A stretch of 22,370 nt of DNA, from the NCBI RefSeq assembly GCF_937976265.1, contig NZ_CALJRX010000239.1, positions 1-22,370 on the forward strand, written 5' to 3'. The position numbers were made by a program, and so were the translations under genes. Within the stretch, counting starts at the first letter, position 1. Each line of letters opens with the position of its first letter. Shown piece after piece: positions 6,527-14,406 of this stretch. The DNA is from an uncultured Haemophilus sp. GTDB lineage: Bacteria; Pseudomonadota; Gammaproteobacteria; Enterobacterales; Pasteurellaceae. The notes below the pieces were generated by a model. That model did not search any database, was not told where the DNA came from, and worked only from the letters and a program-made list of their open reading frames with translations.

Positions 6527-8502
6527 TATTCATTCTCACTTGGTTGGGGTTCTTGCGTTGGTGCGTCTAACTCAGTTTGGTCCGTTATCTTTTCTTTTTC
6601 AGCATTTTGTTGACGTTCAATTTGCGGCAAGCGTTTATTTAGGTAGAAATCCATAATTTGACGCACAATTGGCGCAGCATTACTTGAGCCGCCCCCCGCA
6701 TTTTCTAAAATAATGGTGACAACTAATTTCGGATCTTCATAAGGTGCATAAGCCGTGAACCAAGCATGGTCATGTAATTCTTTTTTTAATCCTACTGCAT
6801 TATATTTTTGGTTTTCTTTTAAGCTGAACACTTGTGCGGTACCGGATTTCCCTGCTACGTGATAATTCGTACCGATAAAGGCTTTTCGTCCTGTCCCTGC
6901 ACCTGAATTCACCACATTAAACATCCCGCGTTTAGCGGCATCCCAATAAGCTTGTTTCGGCTCAGTAATATCCTCATATAAAAGCGGGTCTTGATAGGGC
7001 TCAATGATAGAGCCTTCCACTGATTTCATTAAATGAGGCGTATGGATTTTCCCGTTATTAACCACGATAGAGGTCGCTTTTGCCACTTGTAATGGTGTAG
7101 CCGTCCAATAACCTTGTCCAATCCCTACAGAGATCGTATCGCCTTGTACCCAAGGTTTTTTATAACGTTTTTGTTTCCATTCTTTACTCGGCATATTGGC
7201 CGCGGCTTCTTCTTGGATTTCAATGCCAGTTGGCATACCAAAGCCAAAGCGTTTCATCCACATGGAGAAACGATCAATGCCTAAATTAAAGGCCGTTTGA
7301 TAGAAGAAGGTATCCGATGATTCCGTAATGGCTTTGTTTAAATCCGTATAACCATGCCCTGTTTTTTTCCAATCTCGGAAACGTTTTGTTGAATTTGGTA
7401 ATGTCCAGTAACCTGGGTCAAAAATCGTGGTGTTAGGTGTAATCACCCCTTCAGTTAATGCCGCAACTGCAACGAATGGTTTTACGGTAGAGGCCGGTGG
7501 ATAGACTCCTTGTGTCGCGCGACTGTAAAGTGGTCGAGTAGGGTCTTCTAGTAAACGCTTGTAATCGCTAGAAGAAATGCCATCGACGAATAAATTATTG
7601 TCATAACTTGGTGTAGAAACCATGGCCAATACGCTGTTATCTTTCGGATCTAGTACCACAACTGCGCCTTTTTGCCCTGAAAGTAATGACATAATATAGC
7701 GTTGCAAGGCTAAATCGATAGTCAGATGAATACTTTTGCCTGCAGTGGCTGGTTGCTCACGTAATTTACGGATAACTTTTCCGCGGTTATTGATTTCCAC
7801 TTCTTCAAAACCCGTCGTACCGTGGAGTTGTTCTTCGTAATAACGCTCAATACCCAATTTCCCTATATCTGTGGAACCTGAGTAGTTAGCAAATTTTTCT
7901 TCTTTTTTCAGGCGTTCAACATCTCGGTCATTAATGCGTCCCACATAACCCAAAATATGTGTCATGACTTCGCCATATAGATAATTTCGTTTGAAATAAG
8001 GGCGAACATCCAGGCTGGGATATTTATATTGGTTTACTGCAAAACGGGCGATTTGTTCTTCCGTTAAGCTTGGTTTGAGTAAAATCGGTGTATAACGTGT
8101 GCCGCGGCGACGTTCTTTTTTGAAATGCTCAATGTCTTCGTCTGTGAGCCCCACAACATAGCGCAACTCTTCAAAAGTGCGGTCTAAATTTTCGGTTTTT
8201 TCCGGCACGATATATAAGCCGAAAAAGGTGAGATTTTCCGCTAGTAGTTCACCATAACGATCGTAAATTAATCCGCGAGTAGGCGGTAATGGAAGTAATT
8301 TAATGCGGTTGCCGTTAGAGCGAGTTTGGTACATGTCGTAATTCACCACCTGGAGATGGTAAATATTGGCAAATAGCACGCCACTTAATGCCAAAATACC
8401 GATGAATGCCACCAATGTTCGACGCGCAAACAGGTTCCGCTCCGCTTTTTTATCGCGGATCGGTTCGCTGGTTGGGGCTGCAAAGAATTTCTTTAAATTC
8501 AT
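6526..8502 (-). CDS. mrdA: Penicillin-binding protein 2 (elongation transpeptidase)
   Basis: PBP2 cross-links the glycan strands made by RodA at the lateral wall. The 658 residues are slightly longer than the E. coli enzyme (about 633), with the extra length in a charged C-terminal tail. There is a short cytoplasmic start, one membrane anchor at about 28-49, and a dimerisation/pedestal domain containing RGLIYDR at 76-82. The transpeptidase domain follows, with STVK (nucleophile S338, K341), SSD at 395-397 and KSGT at 552-555. The ATG at 8502 has no clear Shine-Dalgarno; it lies 15 bases after rlmH, so coupling is likely. An uptake sequence is embedded at 8175-8183, out of the usual frame, encoding Asp-Arg-Thr. 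Confidence 0.97.
   Translation of the reverse strand: MNLKKFFAAPTSEPIRDKKAERNLFARRTLVAFIGILALSGVLFANIYHLQVVNYDMYQTRSNGNRIKLLPLPPTRGLIYDRYGELLAENLTFFGLYIVPEKTENLDRTFEELRYVVGLTDEDIEHFKKERRRGTRYTPILLKPSLTEEQIARFAVNQYKYPSLDVRPYFKRNYLYGEVMTHILGYVGRINDRDVERLKKEEKFANYSGSTDIGKLGIERYYEEQLHGTTGFEEVEINNRGKVIRKLREQPATAGKSIHLTIDLALQRYIMSLLSGQKGAVVVLDPKDNSVLAMVSTPSYDNNLFVDGISSSDYKRLLEDPTRPLYSRATQGVYPPASTVKPFVAVAALTEGVITPNTTIFDPGYWTLPNSTKRFRDWKKTGHGYTDLNKAITESSDTFFYQTAFNLGIDRFSMWMKRFGFGMPTGIEIQEEAAANMPSKEWKQKRYKKPWVQGDTISVGIGQGYWTATPLQVAKATSIVVNNGKIHTPHLMKSVEGSIIEPYQDPLLYEDITEPKQAYWDAAKRGMFNVVNSGAGTGRKAFIGTNYHVAGKSGTAQVFSLKENQKYNAVGLKKELHDHAWFTAYAPYEDPKLVVTIILENAGGGSSNAAPIVRQIMDFYLNKRLPQIERQQNAEKEKITDQTELDAPTQEPQPSENE
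8175..8183 (+). repeat. DNA uptake sequence (in mrdA)
   Basis: Exact AAGTGCGGT. Here the mrdA frame reads GAC CGC ACT, giving Asp-Arg-Thr, a different frame from the Thr-Ala-Leu copies. Confidence 0.95.
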
Positions 8503-8517
8503 CGGTAATGTAACGCG

Positions 8518-8985
8518 TTATTCTCTGTGATAAGGATGATTTGTGGTTAGTGACCAGGCACGGTATAAACTTTCTGCCACCACAATACGCACTAATGGAT
8601 GCGGCATTGTGAGCGGAGAAAGTGACCAACTTTGTTCTGCCGCAGCTTTACATTCAGGGGATAAGCCCTCTGGCCCACCAATAAGCAAGCACACATCACG
8701 ACCATCATTTTTCCAGCCTTCTAGTTGCTCTGCGAGTTGTGGTGTGGTCCAAGGTTTCCCAGGGATATCTAATGTCACCACTTTGCCTTTTCCGCAAGCT
8801 GCTAACATTGCTTTGCCTTCTTGTTCTAAGATGCGTTTAATATCCGCATTTTTTCCACGCTTGCCTGCTGGAATTTCAATGAGTTCAAAAGGCATATCTT
8901 TAGGAAAACGACGTTGGTATTCTTCAAATCCGGTGGTAACCCAAGCCGGCATTTTCGTTCCCACTGCAATTAATGTGATTTTCAT
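8518..8985 (-). CDS. rlmH: 23S rRNA (pseudouridine-1915-N3)-methyltransferase RlmH
   Basis: RlmH methylates pseudouridine 1915 in helix 69 of 23S rRNA on the assembled 70S ribosome, using S-adenosylmethionine. With the ATG at 8985 it has 155 residues, exactly the family length. A GTG/ATG extension to 9000 would add five residues without family support, and the chosen ATG has AGGG about seven bases upstream. The SPOUT-fold cofactor loop IGGPEGL is at 102-108, and the conserved end NHPYHRE is intact. It resembles E. coli YbeA along its entire length. It lies between rsfS and mrdA, the common gamma-proteobacterial order, with 39 and 15 bases to its neighbours. Confidence 0.98.
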   Translation of the reverse strand: MKITLIAVGTKMPAWVTTGFEEYQRRFPKDMPFELIEIPAGKRGKNADIKRILEQEGKAMLAACGKGKVVTLDIPGKPWTTPQLAEQLEGWKNDGRDVCLLIGGPEGLSPECKAAAEQSWSLSPLTMPHPLVRIVVAESLYRAWSLTTNHPYHRE

Positions 8986-9016
8986 CCTTTTCCCTTTCAA
9001 AACACAATCAAAATTG

Positions 9017-9025
9017 ACCGCACTT
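9017..9025 (-). repeat. DNA uptake sequence at the end of rsfS
   Basis: Exact ACCGCACTT on the + strand. Its last base is also the last base of the rsfS TAA stop, so the repeat occupies the rsfS-rlmH gap. No inverted partner is nearby, so it is not a terminator. Confidence 0.95.
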
Positions 9026-9333
9026 TATGCCCAAAGTTTTTCTAACTGATACATCTCACGCGCATCACGTTGCATAATATGTACGATAGTTTGACCGAGA
9101 TCGACCACGATCCAATCAGCCGTATTACGACCTTCTTCACCAAAGGTTTCATAACCGGCTTTTTTACATTCTGCAATAAGGTTATCTGCCATAGCAGAGA
9201 CTTGGCGGCTAGATGTACCAGTACAAATAATCATGTTTTCAGTAATCGATGATTTGCCTTTTACATCAAAATGCACAATGTCGGTGCCTTTTAAATCATC
9301 GAGTTTATCAATTACAAATTCAACTAATGACAT
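9025..9333 (-). CDS. rsfS: Ribosome silencing factor RsfS
   Basis: RsfS binds ribosomal protein L14 (uL14) and blocks subunit joining when nutrients are scarce. The 102 residues match the family. Visible conserved segments are the CTGTSSRQVSAMAD stretch, the GEEGRNTADWIVVDLG stretch and the C-terminal REMYQLEKLW. The ATG at 9333 has AGGAAAAG directly upstream. It is the first gene of the minus-strand block rsfS-rlmH-mrdA-rodA-rlpA-dacA-ybeD-lipB-lipA. An extended -10 promoter candidate lies about 30 bases before its start. The stop codon overlaps an uptake sequence. Confidence 0.97.
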   Translation of the reverse strand: MSLVEFVIDKLDDLKGTDIVHFDVKGKSSITENMIICTGTSSRQVSAMADNLIAECKKAGYETFGEEGRNTADWIVVDLGQTIVHIMQRDAREMYQLEKLWA

Positions 9334-9361
9334 TTCTTTTCCTATTTAAATAAAGCGATGA

Positions 9362-9370
9362 ATTCTATCA
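9362..9370 (-). promoter_or_regulatory. Candidate extended -10 promoter for the rsfS operon
   Basis: On the minus strand the sequence TGATAGAAT combines a TG extension with a TAGAAT -10 box, 28 bases before the rsfS ATG. No convincing -35 box is seen, which an extended -10 can tolerate. It would drive the whole rsfS-to-lipB block. Confidence 0.35.
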
Positions 9371-9392
9371 TTGAATGAGGGAAAGGGATAGG

Positions 9393-9473
9393 CTTGGGGC
9401 AGATTTTATTTGAATTGTTTTATGGTTGTAACAGAGTTTGGCATAAATATTGGGGCAGTCATTCTGCCCCAAG
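9393..9473. repeat. Three-arm GGGGCAG repeat with hairpin, downstream of the YidE-like gene
   Basis: TTGGGGCAG occurs at 9394-9402 and 9450-9458, and its inverted complement at 9464-9472. The close pair makes a 9-bp hairpin with a 5-nt loop (9450-9472), just after the stop of the YidE-like gene. The distant pair (9393-9402 with 9464-9473) makes a competing 10-bp stem. Neither has a clean U-run on the minus strand. It probably marks the 3' end of the transporter transcript, possibly with help from Rho. Confidence 0.55.
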
Positions 9474-9485
9474 TTTGAAAGGGTA

Positions 9486-11138
9486 TTAAACCCATAAAAG
9501 AATCGCTAATAATTGCGGTGAAATGATCCGCAAGAACATTGTGAGCGGATAAACTGTCGCGTAGGAAAGGGATGCGGCACCACTTCCTTCTTTCAGTTCA
9601 TTGGCGAAAGCGAGTGCTGGAGGATCAGTCATCGACCCCGCTAATAAACCACAAAGTGAAAGATAATTTAATTTCGCATATAAACGGGCAATGATTCCCA
9701 CAATCATTAATGGTATGAGTGTGATGAAAATACCGTAGCCCATCCATTCAAGACCAGAACCATTGGTGAGTGTGTCTACAAAGCTACCGCCAGATTTTAA
9801 ACCCACTACAGCGAGGAAGAGCACAATACCAATTTCGCGTAAAGCTAAGTTAGCACTTGGTGGCATAAACCAATAGAGTTTACCGATAGAGCCAATTCGA
9901 GCCAAGATCAATGCGACGACTAATGGCCCGCCCGCTAGCCCTAATTTTAATGCCACAGGGAAGCCAGGAATATAGAAAGGAATGGAACCGAGTAATACCC
10001 CTAAGCCAATCCCAATAAATACCGGCAACATTTGCACTTGTAGCAGTTTCTGTTTGGCATTCCCGATCACTGAAATAGCTTGGTTGAGAATGTCGGTTTT
10101 ACCCACCATGTGTAATACGTCACCGAATTGAAGGGTGGTATGGGCTGTCGGCACCAATTCTACACCCGCACGGTTTAAACGTGAAATGACTACACCGTAT
10201 TTTTGATGAATGCCGAGATGGCGAATTTGTTTCCCTAGAACCTTTTCATTTGTCACGACCACGCGTTCAGAACGAATTTCGCCACTCAAGCTTGCTACAG
10301 GAACATCAACTTCTTCCCCAATAATTAGGTGCATTTTTTTCAAACCTTCAGGATTACCGACCAAATGTAAAATATCGCCAAGTTGAACATCGGTATCCGC
10401 TTTCGGCACAATGACGAGCTCACCTCGTTTCAAGCGAGAACAAACTACATCTTCATCATCAAAACCAGGAATCTCAATCAAATGGATACCATTGAGATTA
10501 GTATTGGTGACTTTCAGAGACATGCTTTTGAGCGCTTCTTTGTCGTGACCACTTTCTTTTTCAAAATTTGCCGCTTCTTCATCCACTTTAATTTTAAAGA
10601 AAAGACGAATAAGCCACATAGAAAGTAAAATGCCACAAATTCCAAAAGGATAAGCCATCGCATAGGCCATCCCCATGTTAGACGTCGTTTGCGACATGCC
10701 TAATTCAGAGAGAATTTGCTGACCCGCACCGAGGGATGGGGTATTGGTGACCGCCCCAGAGTAAATACCAAGTGCGACATCAAGGGGAATATCCGCAAAT
10801 TTATAAATGATAATCGTCACGAATGCACCGAGTGCAACAATTAAGAACCCTAATCCATTTAAGGTTAAGCCTGATTGTCGTAAGGAAGCAAAAAAGCCCG
10901 GCCCCACTTGAATACCAATCGTATAAACAAACAGAATTAAGCCGAACTCTTGCACGAAATGTAATGTATGGCTATCTAATTTAATGCCATATTGGGTGGT
11001 GAAATGGGCAACTAAAATACCACCAAATAATACGCCACCAATACCCAGTCCTACACCTTTAATTTTGAAATGCCCGATCCATAGACCAATTACGGCAACA
11101 AGGGCAAGCAAACTAATGGTAATCGCAGTTTCACTCAT
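9486..11138 (-). CDS. yidE: YidE-family putative transporter (AspT/YidE duplication domains with two RCK_C domains)
   Basis: This 550-residue inner-membrane protein has two hydrophobic halves (about 5-183 and 365-550), each with several membrane helices, around a soluble middle. The halves carry the repeated family motif: GAVTNTPSLGAG at 128-139 and a matching GSMTDPPALAFA near residue 505. The middle contains two RCK_C (TrkA-C) domains, about 205-275 and 290-360, each with the strand pattern LxxGDxLHxVG. The family includes the aspartate/alanine exchanger AspT, but the substrate of the YidE branch is unknown. GAGGT lies just before the ATG at 11138, and an extended -10 box is further upstream. 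It is divergent from the ABC transporter gene, so the two may share regulation. H. influenzae has a similar pair next to mreB, as I recall. Confidence 0.93.
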   Translation of the reverse strand: MSETAITISLLALVAVIGLWIGHFKIKGVGLGIGGVLFGGILVAHFTTQYGIKLDSHTLHFVQEFGLILFVYTIGIQVGPGFFASLRQSGLTLNGLGFLIVALGAFVTIIIYKFADIPLDVALGIYSGAVTNTPSLGAGQQILSELGMSQTTSNMGMAYAMAYPFGICGILLSMWLIRLFFKIKVDEEAANFEKESGHDKEALKSMSLKVTNTNLNGIHLIEIPGFDDEDVVCSRLKRGELVIVPKADTDVQLGDILHLVGNPEGLKKMHLIIGEEVDVPVASLSGEIRSERVVVTNEKVLGKQIRHLGIHQKYGVVISRLNRAGVELVPTAHTTLQFGDVLHMVGKTDILNQAISVIGNAKQKLLQVQMLPVFIGIGLGVLLGSIPFYIPGFPVALKLGLAGGPLVVALILARIGSIGKLYWFMPPSANLALREIGIVLFLAVVGLKSGGSFVDTLTNGSGLEWMGYGIFITLIPLMIVGIIARLYAKLNYLSLCGLLAGSMTDPPALAFANELKEGSGAASLSYATVYPLTMFLRIISPQLLAILLWV

Positions 11139-11175
11139 ACCGACCTCTAATTTATTAAAAATTTAACTATTTTGG

Positions 11176-11184
11176 ATTATATCA
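11176..11184 (-). promoter_or_regulatory. Candidate extended -10 promoter for the YidE-like gene
   Basis: TGATATAAT on the minus strand is a perfect TATAAT with a TG one base upstream, 37 bases before the ATG at 11138. The -35 region is poor, as is common with extended -10 promoters. Confidence 0.5.
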
Positions 11185-11202
11185 ATTTGATTTCCTGCCC
11201 GC

Positions 11203-11230
11203 TTGTAACAAAGTCAAAAAATGTTATATC
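11203..11230 (+). promoter_or_regulatory. Candidate promoter for the ABC transporter gene
   Basis: TTGTAA (11203-11208) is followed 16 bases later by TATATC (11225-11230), which also has a TG extension. This is about 74 bases before the ATG at 11304. It faces away from the YidE promoter, so the 165-bp gap looks like a divergent promoter region. A degenerate uptake sequence (8/9) lies at 11274-11282. Confidence 0.4.
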
Positions 11231-11303
11231 CATCACATTTTTTCTTGCTTAAAAATAAACACCGCCTAAAATGACTGCACTTTTTTGATTTTATAGGTTG
11301 ATT

Positions 11304-13094
11304 ATGGATTACGCTCAAGAGGCCATTAATTCGCTTTTATGGATAGTAAAAACACTAGCAATGACGGCTGTTGTGTTTAGCTTTGGTATTTTCTTATTAG
11401 TTCGTTTTACCCACTGGGGTAAACAATTTTGGCAATTTGCGGGTGGGTATCTTTCACCACGTCGAAGTATTAAACCTTTGCTATTTTTCTTGTTAATTGT
11501 GGCGATGACATTGGTCAGTGTGCGTATTAGCTTGGTGCATTCCGAGTGGTATAACAATATGTACACATCCTTACAGGAATTTAATGAACCTGTGTTTTGG
11601 GAGCAAATGGTGCTGTTTTGTGTGATCGCGACAAGCTCAGTCATTGCCGCATTACTTAGCTATTATTTAGAACAACGCTTTTGTATTAATTGGATTGAAT
11701 GGTTGAATAGTCAGTTAGTCGATAAATGGATGGATAATCGTGCGTACTATAAAACGCAGTATGTTTCTGCTAACTTAGATAACCCCGATCAACGTATTCA
11801 ACAAGATGTGCAATCTTATGTGAGAACCTCGCTTTCCTTAAGTACTGGTGTGATAGATGCTGTCACCTCGATGATTTCTTACACGATCTTATTGTGGGGA
11901 TTAGCGGGGCCAATGATGGTATTTGGTACTGAAATTCCTCATATGATGGTGTTCTTGGTGTTCACTTATGTGATTATCACCACCGTGATAGCATTCCGTT
12001 TAGGACGACCGTTAATTATGTTGAATTTCGTCAACGAACGCTTAAACGCTAACTATCGTTATTCTTTAATTCGTATCAAAGAATATGCAGAAAGTGTCGC
12101 ATTTTATGCCGGTGAGAAAGTTGAGAGTAGCCAACTTTATAAACAATTCGGTGCGGTAATCAATAACATGTGGGATATTGTTTATCGAACCTTAAAATTC
12201 TCTGGTTTTAACTTAGTGGTCAGCCAAGTTTCTGTTGTGTTTCCTTTGCTTATTCAAGTAGGTCGCTATTTCGAGAAACAAATTAAACTCGGTGATCTGA
12301 TGCAAACGCTACAAGTATTTGGTAAGTTGCATTCAAATCTTTCGTTCTTCCGTAATTCTTACGATGGTTTTGCCGGATACAAAGCCACATTAGATCGTTT
12401 AACAGGCTTTAGTTATGCGATTGATATGGCGAATCGTCAATCTACGTCGCATTTACATGAACACGAAACAGACGTGATCTTTAAGGATTTAAGCATCAGT
12501 AATCCATTTGGAAAAACCTTAATTGAGAATTTAAATTTGACGCTGCCACAAGGTTCAACCCTATTAATTCAAGGTAATTCTGGTGTGGGGAAAACCACGT
12601 TGTTGAGAACCGTGGCAGGGCTGTGGGCGTATTCTGAAGGAGATGTGTATTGTCCAACCCACCAGCTTTTCTTATCGCAAAAACCTTATTTACCACAAGG
12701 CAGTTTATTGACTGCGCTGGCTTATCCGAATGAAGAAAAGGTCTTTAATCGTGATGAGATGATTGAGGTATTAAAACAAGTGTCTTTAGGGCATTTACAA
12801 GATCGTTTAGATCAAGAACAAGACTGGACACGTATTCTTTCTCTCGGTGAACAACAACGTTTGGCTTTCGCACGTTTGTTATTACACAAACCGAAAGTCG
12901 CATTCCTGGACGAAGCCACAGCGAGTATGGATGAAGGCTTAGAAGATACGATGTATCGACTATTAAAAGAACGTTTACCTCATACAACCGTTATCAGTGT
13001 GGGACATCGTTCAACCTTACAAGCTTTCCATCAGCAACAATTGATGATTTTAGGTAATGGTGAGTGGCAATTCACTGACCGAAATCTGGTATAA
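11304..13094 (+). CDS. ABC transporter, fused SbmA/BacA-like permease and ATPase (YddA type)
   Basis: A half-transporter with membrane and ATPase domains in one chain, 596 residues from the ATG at 11304 (TAGG six bases upstream; a TTG at 11298 is less likely). About six membrane helices lie in residues 15-330, in an SbmA/BacA-like domain with the conserved tract around WIEWLNSQLVDKWMDNRAYY. The ATPase domain has Walker A GNSGVGKTT (424-432), a Q-loop near 459, signature LSLGEQQR (512-519), Walker B with D536-E537, and switch histidine H568. It is complete and should act as a homodimer. E. coli YddA and H. influenzae HI0036 are the closest proteins I recall. The substrate is unknown; SbmA relatives import peptides, while the ATPase-fused group is linked to peroxisomal-type ABCD transporters. 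Confidence 0.93.
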   Translation: MDYAQEAINSLLWIVKTLAMTAVVFSFGIFLLVRFTHWGKQFWQFAGGYLSPRRSIKPLLFFLLIVAMTLVSVRISLVHSEWYNNMYTSLQEFNEPVFWEQMVLFCVIATSSVIAALLSYYLEQRFCINWIEWLNSQLVDKWMDNRAYYKTQYVSANLDNPDQRIQQDVQSYVRTSLSLSTGVIDAVTSMISYTILLWGLAGPMMVFGTEIPHMMVFLVFTYVIITTVIAFRLGRPLIMLNFVNERLNANYRYSLIRIKEYAESVAFYAGEKVESSQLYKQFGAVINNMWDIVYRTLKFSGFNLVVSQVSVVFPLLIQVGRYFEKQIKLGDLMQTLQVFGKLHSNLSFFRNSYDGFAGYKATLDRLTGFSYAIDMANRQSTSHLHEHETDVIFKDLSISNPFGKTLIENLNLTLPQGSTLLIQGNSGVGKTTLLRTVAGLWAYSEGDVYCPTHQLFLSQKPYLPQGSLLTALAYPNEEKVFNRDEMIEVLKQVSLGHLQDRLDQEQDWTRILSLGEQQRLAFARLLLHKPKVAFLDEATASMDEGLEDTMYRLLKERLPHTTVISVGHRSTLQAFHQQQLMILGNGEWQFTDRNLV

Positions 13095-13110
13095 AACACC
13101 ATTAAAATTG

Positions 13111-13119
13111 ACCGCACTT
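13111..13119 (-). repeat. DNA uptake sequence between the ABC transporter gene and mreB
   Basis: Exact ACCGCACTT. Part of it (from 13115) can pair with 13141-13149 in a 9-bp stem with a 17-nt loop, but no T-run follows, so a terminator is not supported. Confidence 0.93.
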
Positions 13120-13191
13120 ACCTTGTTAGAAAAAATAGTGAGGTAAGTGTAGATGACCAAAGTAAAAAATTCTGTTATCAAACTCAATTTT

Positions 13192-13222
13192 TTGGTACAT
13201 TTAGCACAATTTTTTCTATACT
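13192..13222 (+). promoter_or_regulatory. Candidate mreB promoter
   Basis: TATACT at 13217-13222 is a good -10 box 42 bases before the mreB ATG. The best -35 is TTGGTA at 13192-13197, with a longer than ideal spacer of 19. The surrounding DNA is rich in A and T tracts, typical of promoter regions here. The -10 assignment is firmer than the -35. Confidence 0.4.
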
Positions 13223-13264
13223 CAGAAATGAGTGATTTTTCACCAAACTAATGACGGAATTCTT

Positions 13265-14320
13265 ATGTTATTCAAAAAAATTCGTGGTTTATTTTCAAAC
13301 GATCTTTCTATCGATCTAGGTACAGCAAATACATTAATTTACGTGAAAGGCCAAGGCATCGTACTTGATGAACCTTCAGTTGTGGCAATTCGTCAAGACC
13401 GTATGGGCGCATACAAAAGTATTGCGGCAGTAGGTAAAGAAGCAAAACAAATGCTTGGTCGTACCCCAAAAAGTATTGTGGCTATTCGTCCGATGAAAGA
13501 TGGTGTAATTGCTGATTTCTCTGTGACAGAGAAAATGTTGCAATACTTTATCAAACAAGTACATAGCGGTAACTTTATGCGTCCTAGCCCGCGCGTACTC
13601 GTTTGTGTTCCGGCTGGTGCAACTCAAGTTGAACGTCGTGCAATCAAAGAATCAGCATTAGGTGCAGGTGCACGTGAAGTGTATTTAATTGAAGAGCCAA
13701 TGGCGGCTGCTATCGGTGCAAACTTGCCGGTTTCTACAGCGATTGGTTCAATGGTCATTGATATCGGTGGTGGTACCACTGAAGTGGCGGTGATTTCTTT
13801 AAATGGTATCGTGTATTCATCTTCTGTACGTATTGGTGGTGACCGTTTTGATGAAGCGATCATCTCTTATGTTCGTCGTACTTTTGGTTCCGTTATCGGT
13901 GAGCCAACTGCAGAGCGTATCAAACATGAAATTGGTACAGCATACATTCAAGAAGGCGATGAAATTTTAGAAATGGAAGTGCACGGCCACAATCTTGCTG
14001 AGGGTGCGCCTCGTTCATTCAAATTAACCTCTCGTGATGTACAAGAGGCTCTTCAGCAGCCATTAAATGGTATCGTTGCAGCGGTACGTACAGCGCTTGA
14101 AGAATGCCAACCAGAACACGCCGCAGATATTTTCGAACGCGGTATGGTGTTAACGGGTGGTGGTGCTTTATTACGCAACATTGATGTATTGTTATCAAAA
14201 GAATGTGGCGTACCAGCAATTATCGCAGAAGAACCATTAACTTGTGTAGCTCGTGGTGGCGGTGAAGCAATCGAAATGATTGATATGCACGGCGGCGATA
14301 TTTTCAGCGACGAAATTTAA
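13265..14320 (+). CDS. mreB: MreB, bacterial actin for rod-shape maintenance
   Basis: MreB forms membrane-bound actin-like filaments that orient the elongation machinery. The ATG at 13265 gives 351 residues and the family start MLFKKIRGLFSNDLSIDLGT; the frame is open upstream to 13232, but a longer start lacks family support. GGA lies six bases before the ATG. Actin-fold nucleotide motifs are clear: phosphate loop 1 DLGTANT (17-23), phosphate loop 2 DIGGGTT (166-172), catalytic-region EEPMAAA (143-149), and the adenosine motif GGGALLRN near the C-terminus. Similarity to E. coli MreB extends along the full length. It leads mreBCD, with an uptake-sequence hairpin before mreC that may lower downstream expression. 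Confidence 0.98.
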   Translation: MLFKKIRGLFSNDLSIDLGTANTLIYVKGQGIVLDEPSVVAIRQDRMGAYKSIAAVGKEAKQMLGRTPKSIVAIRPMKDGVIADFSVTEKMLQYFIKQVHSGNFMRPSPRVLVCVPAGATQVERRAIKESALGAGAREVYLIEEPMAAAIGANLPVSTAIGSMVIDIGGGTTEVAVISLNGIVYSSSVRIGGDRFDEAIISYVRRTFGSVIGEPTAERIKHEIGTAYIQEGDEILEMEVHGHNLAEGAPRSFKLTSRDVQEALQQPLNGIVAAVRTALEECQPEHAADIFERGMVLTGGGALLRNIDVLLSKECGVPAIIAEEPLTCVARGGGEAIEMIDMHGGDIFSDEI

Positions 14321-14325
14321 TCTCT

Positions 14326-14384
14326 AAAAGTGCGGTCAGAAAAATCGGCGTTTTTAATTCGTCTGATTTTTTGACCGCACTTTT
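14326..14384 (+). terminator. Hairpin of two inverted uptake sequences between mreB and mreC
   Basis: Two exact uptake sequences in opposite orientation (AAGTGCGGT at 14328-14336, ACCGCACTT at 14374-14382) form a 13-bp stem (14326-14338 with 14372-14384). It continues past a bulged G at 14339 for seven more pairs (14340-14346 with 14365-14371), with an 18-nt loop. It ends in TTTT then CCTTTC, a short U-run, so it likely acts as a leaky terminator reducing mreCD relative to mreB. Confidence 0.75.
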
Positions 14385-14406
14385 CCTTTCAACCCTAGGA
14401 CAGTGA

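Noticed and set aside
8543..9049. 168-codon open frame on the + strand opposite rlmH
   Set aside because: It lies antisense to rlmH, which is recognisable over its full length. The translation has no domain pattern and looks like a reverse-frame shadow.
13115..13149. 9-bp inverted repeat with a 17-nt loop after the ABC transporter gene
   Set aside because: There is no T-run after it and the loop is long; part of the stem is simply the uptake sequence. Not enough for a terminator.
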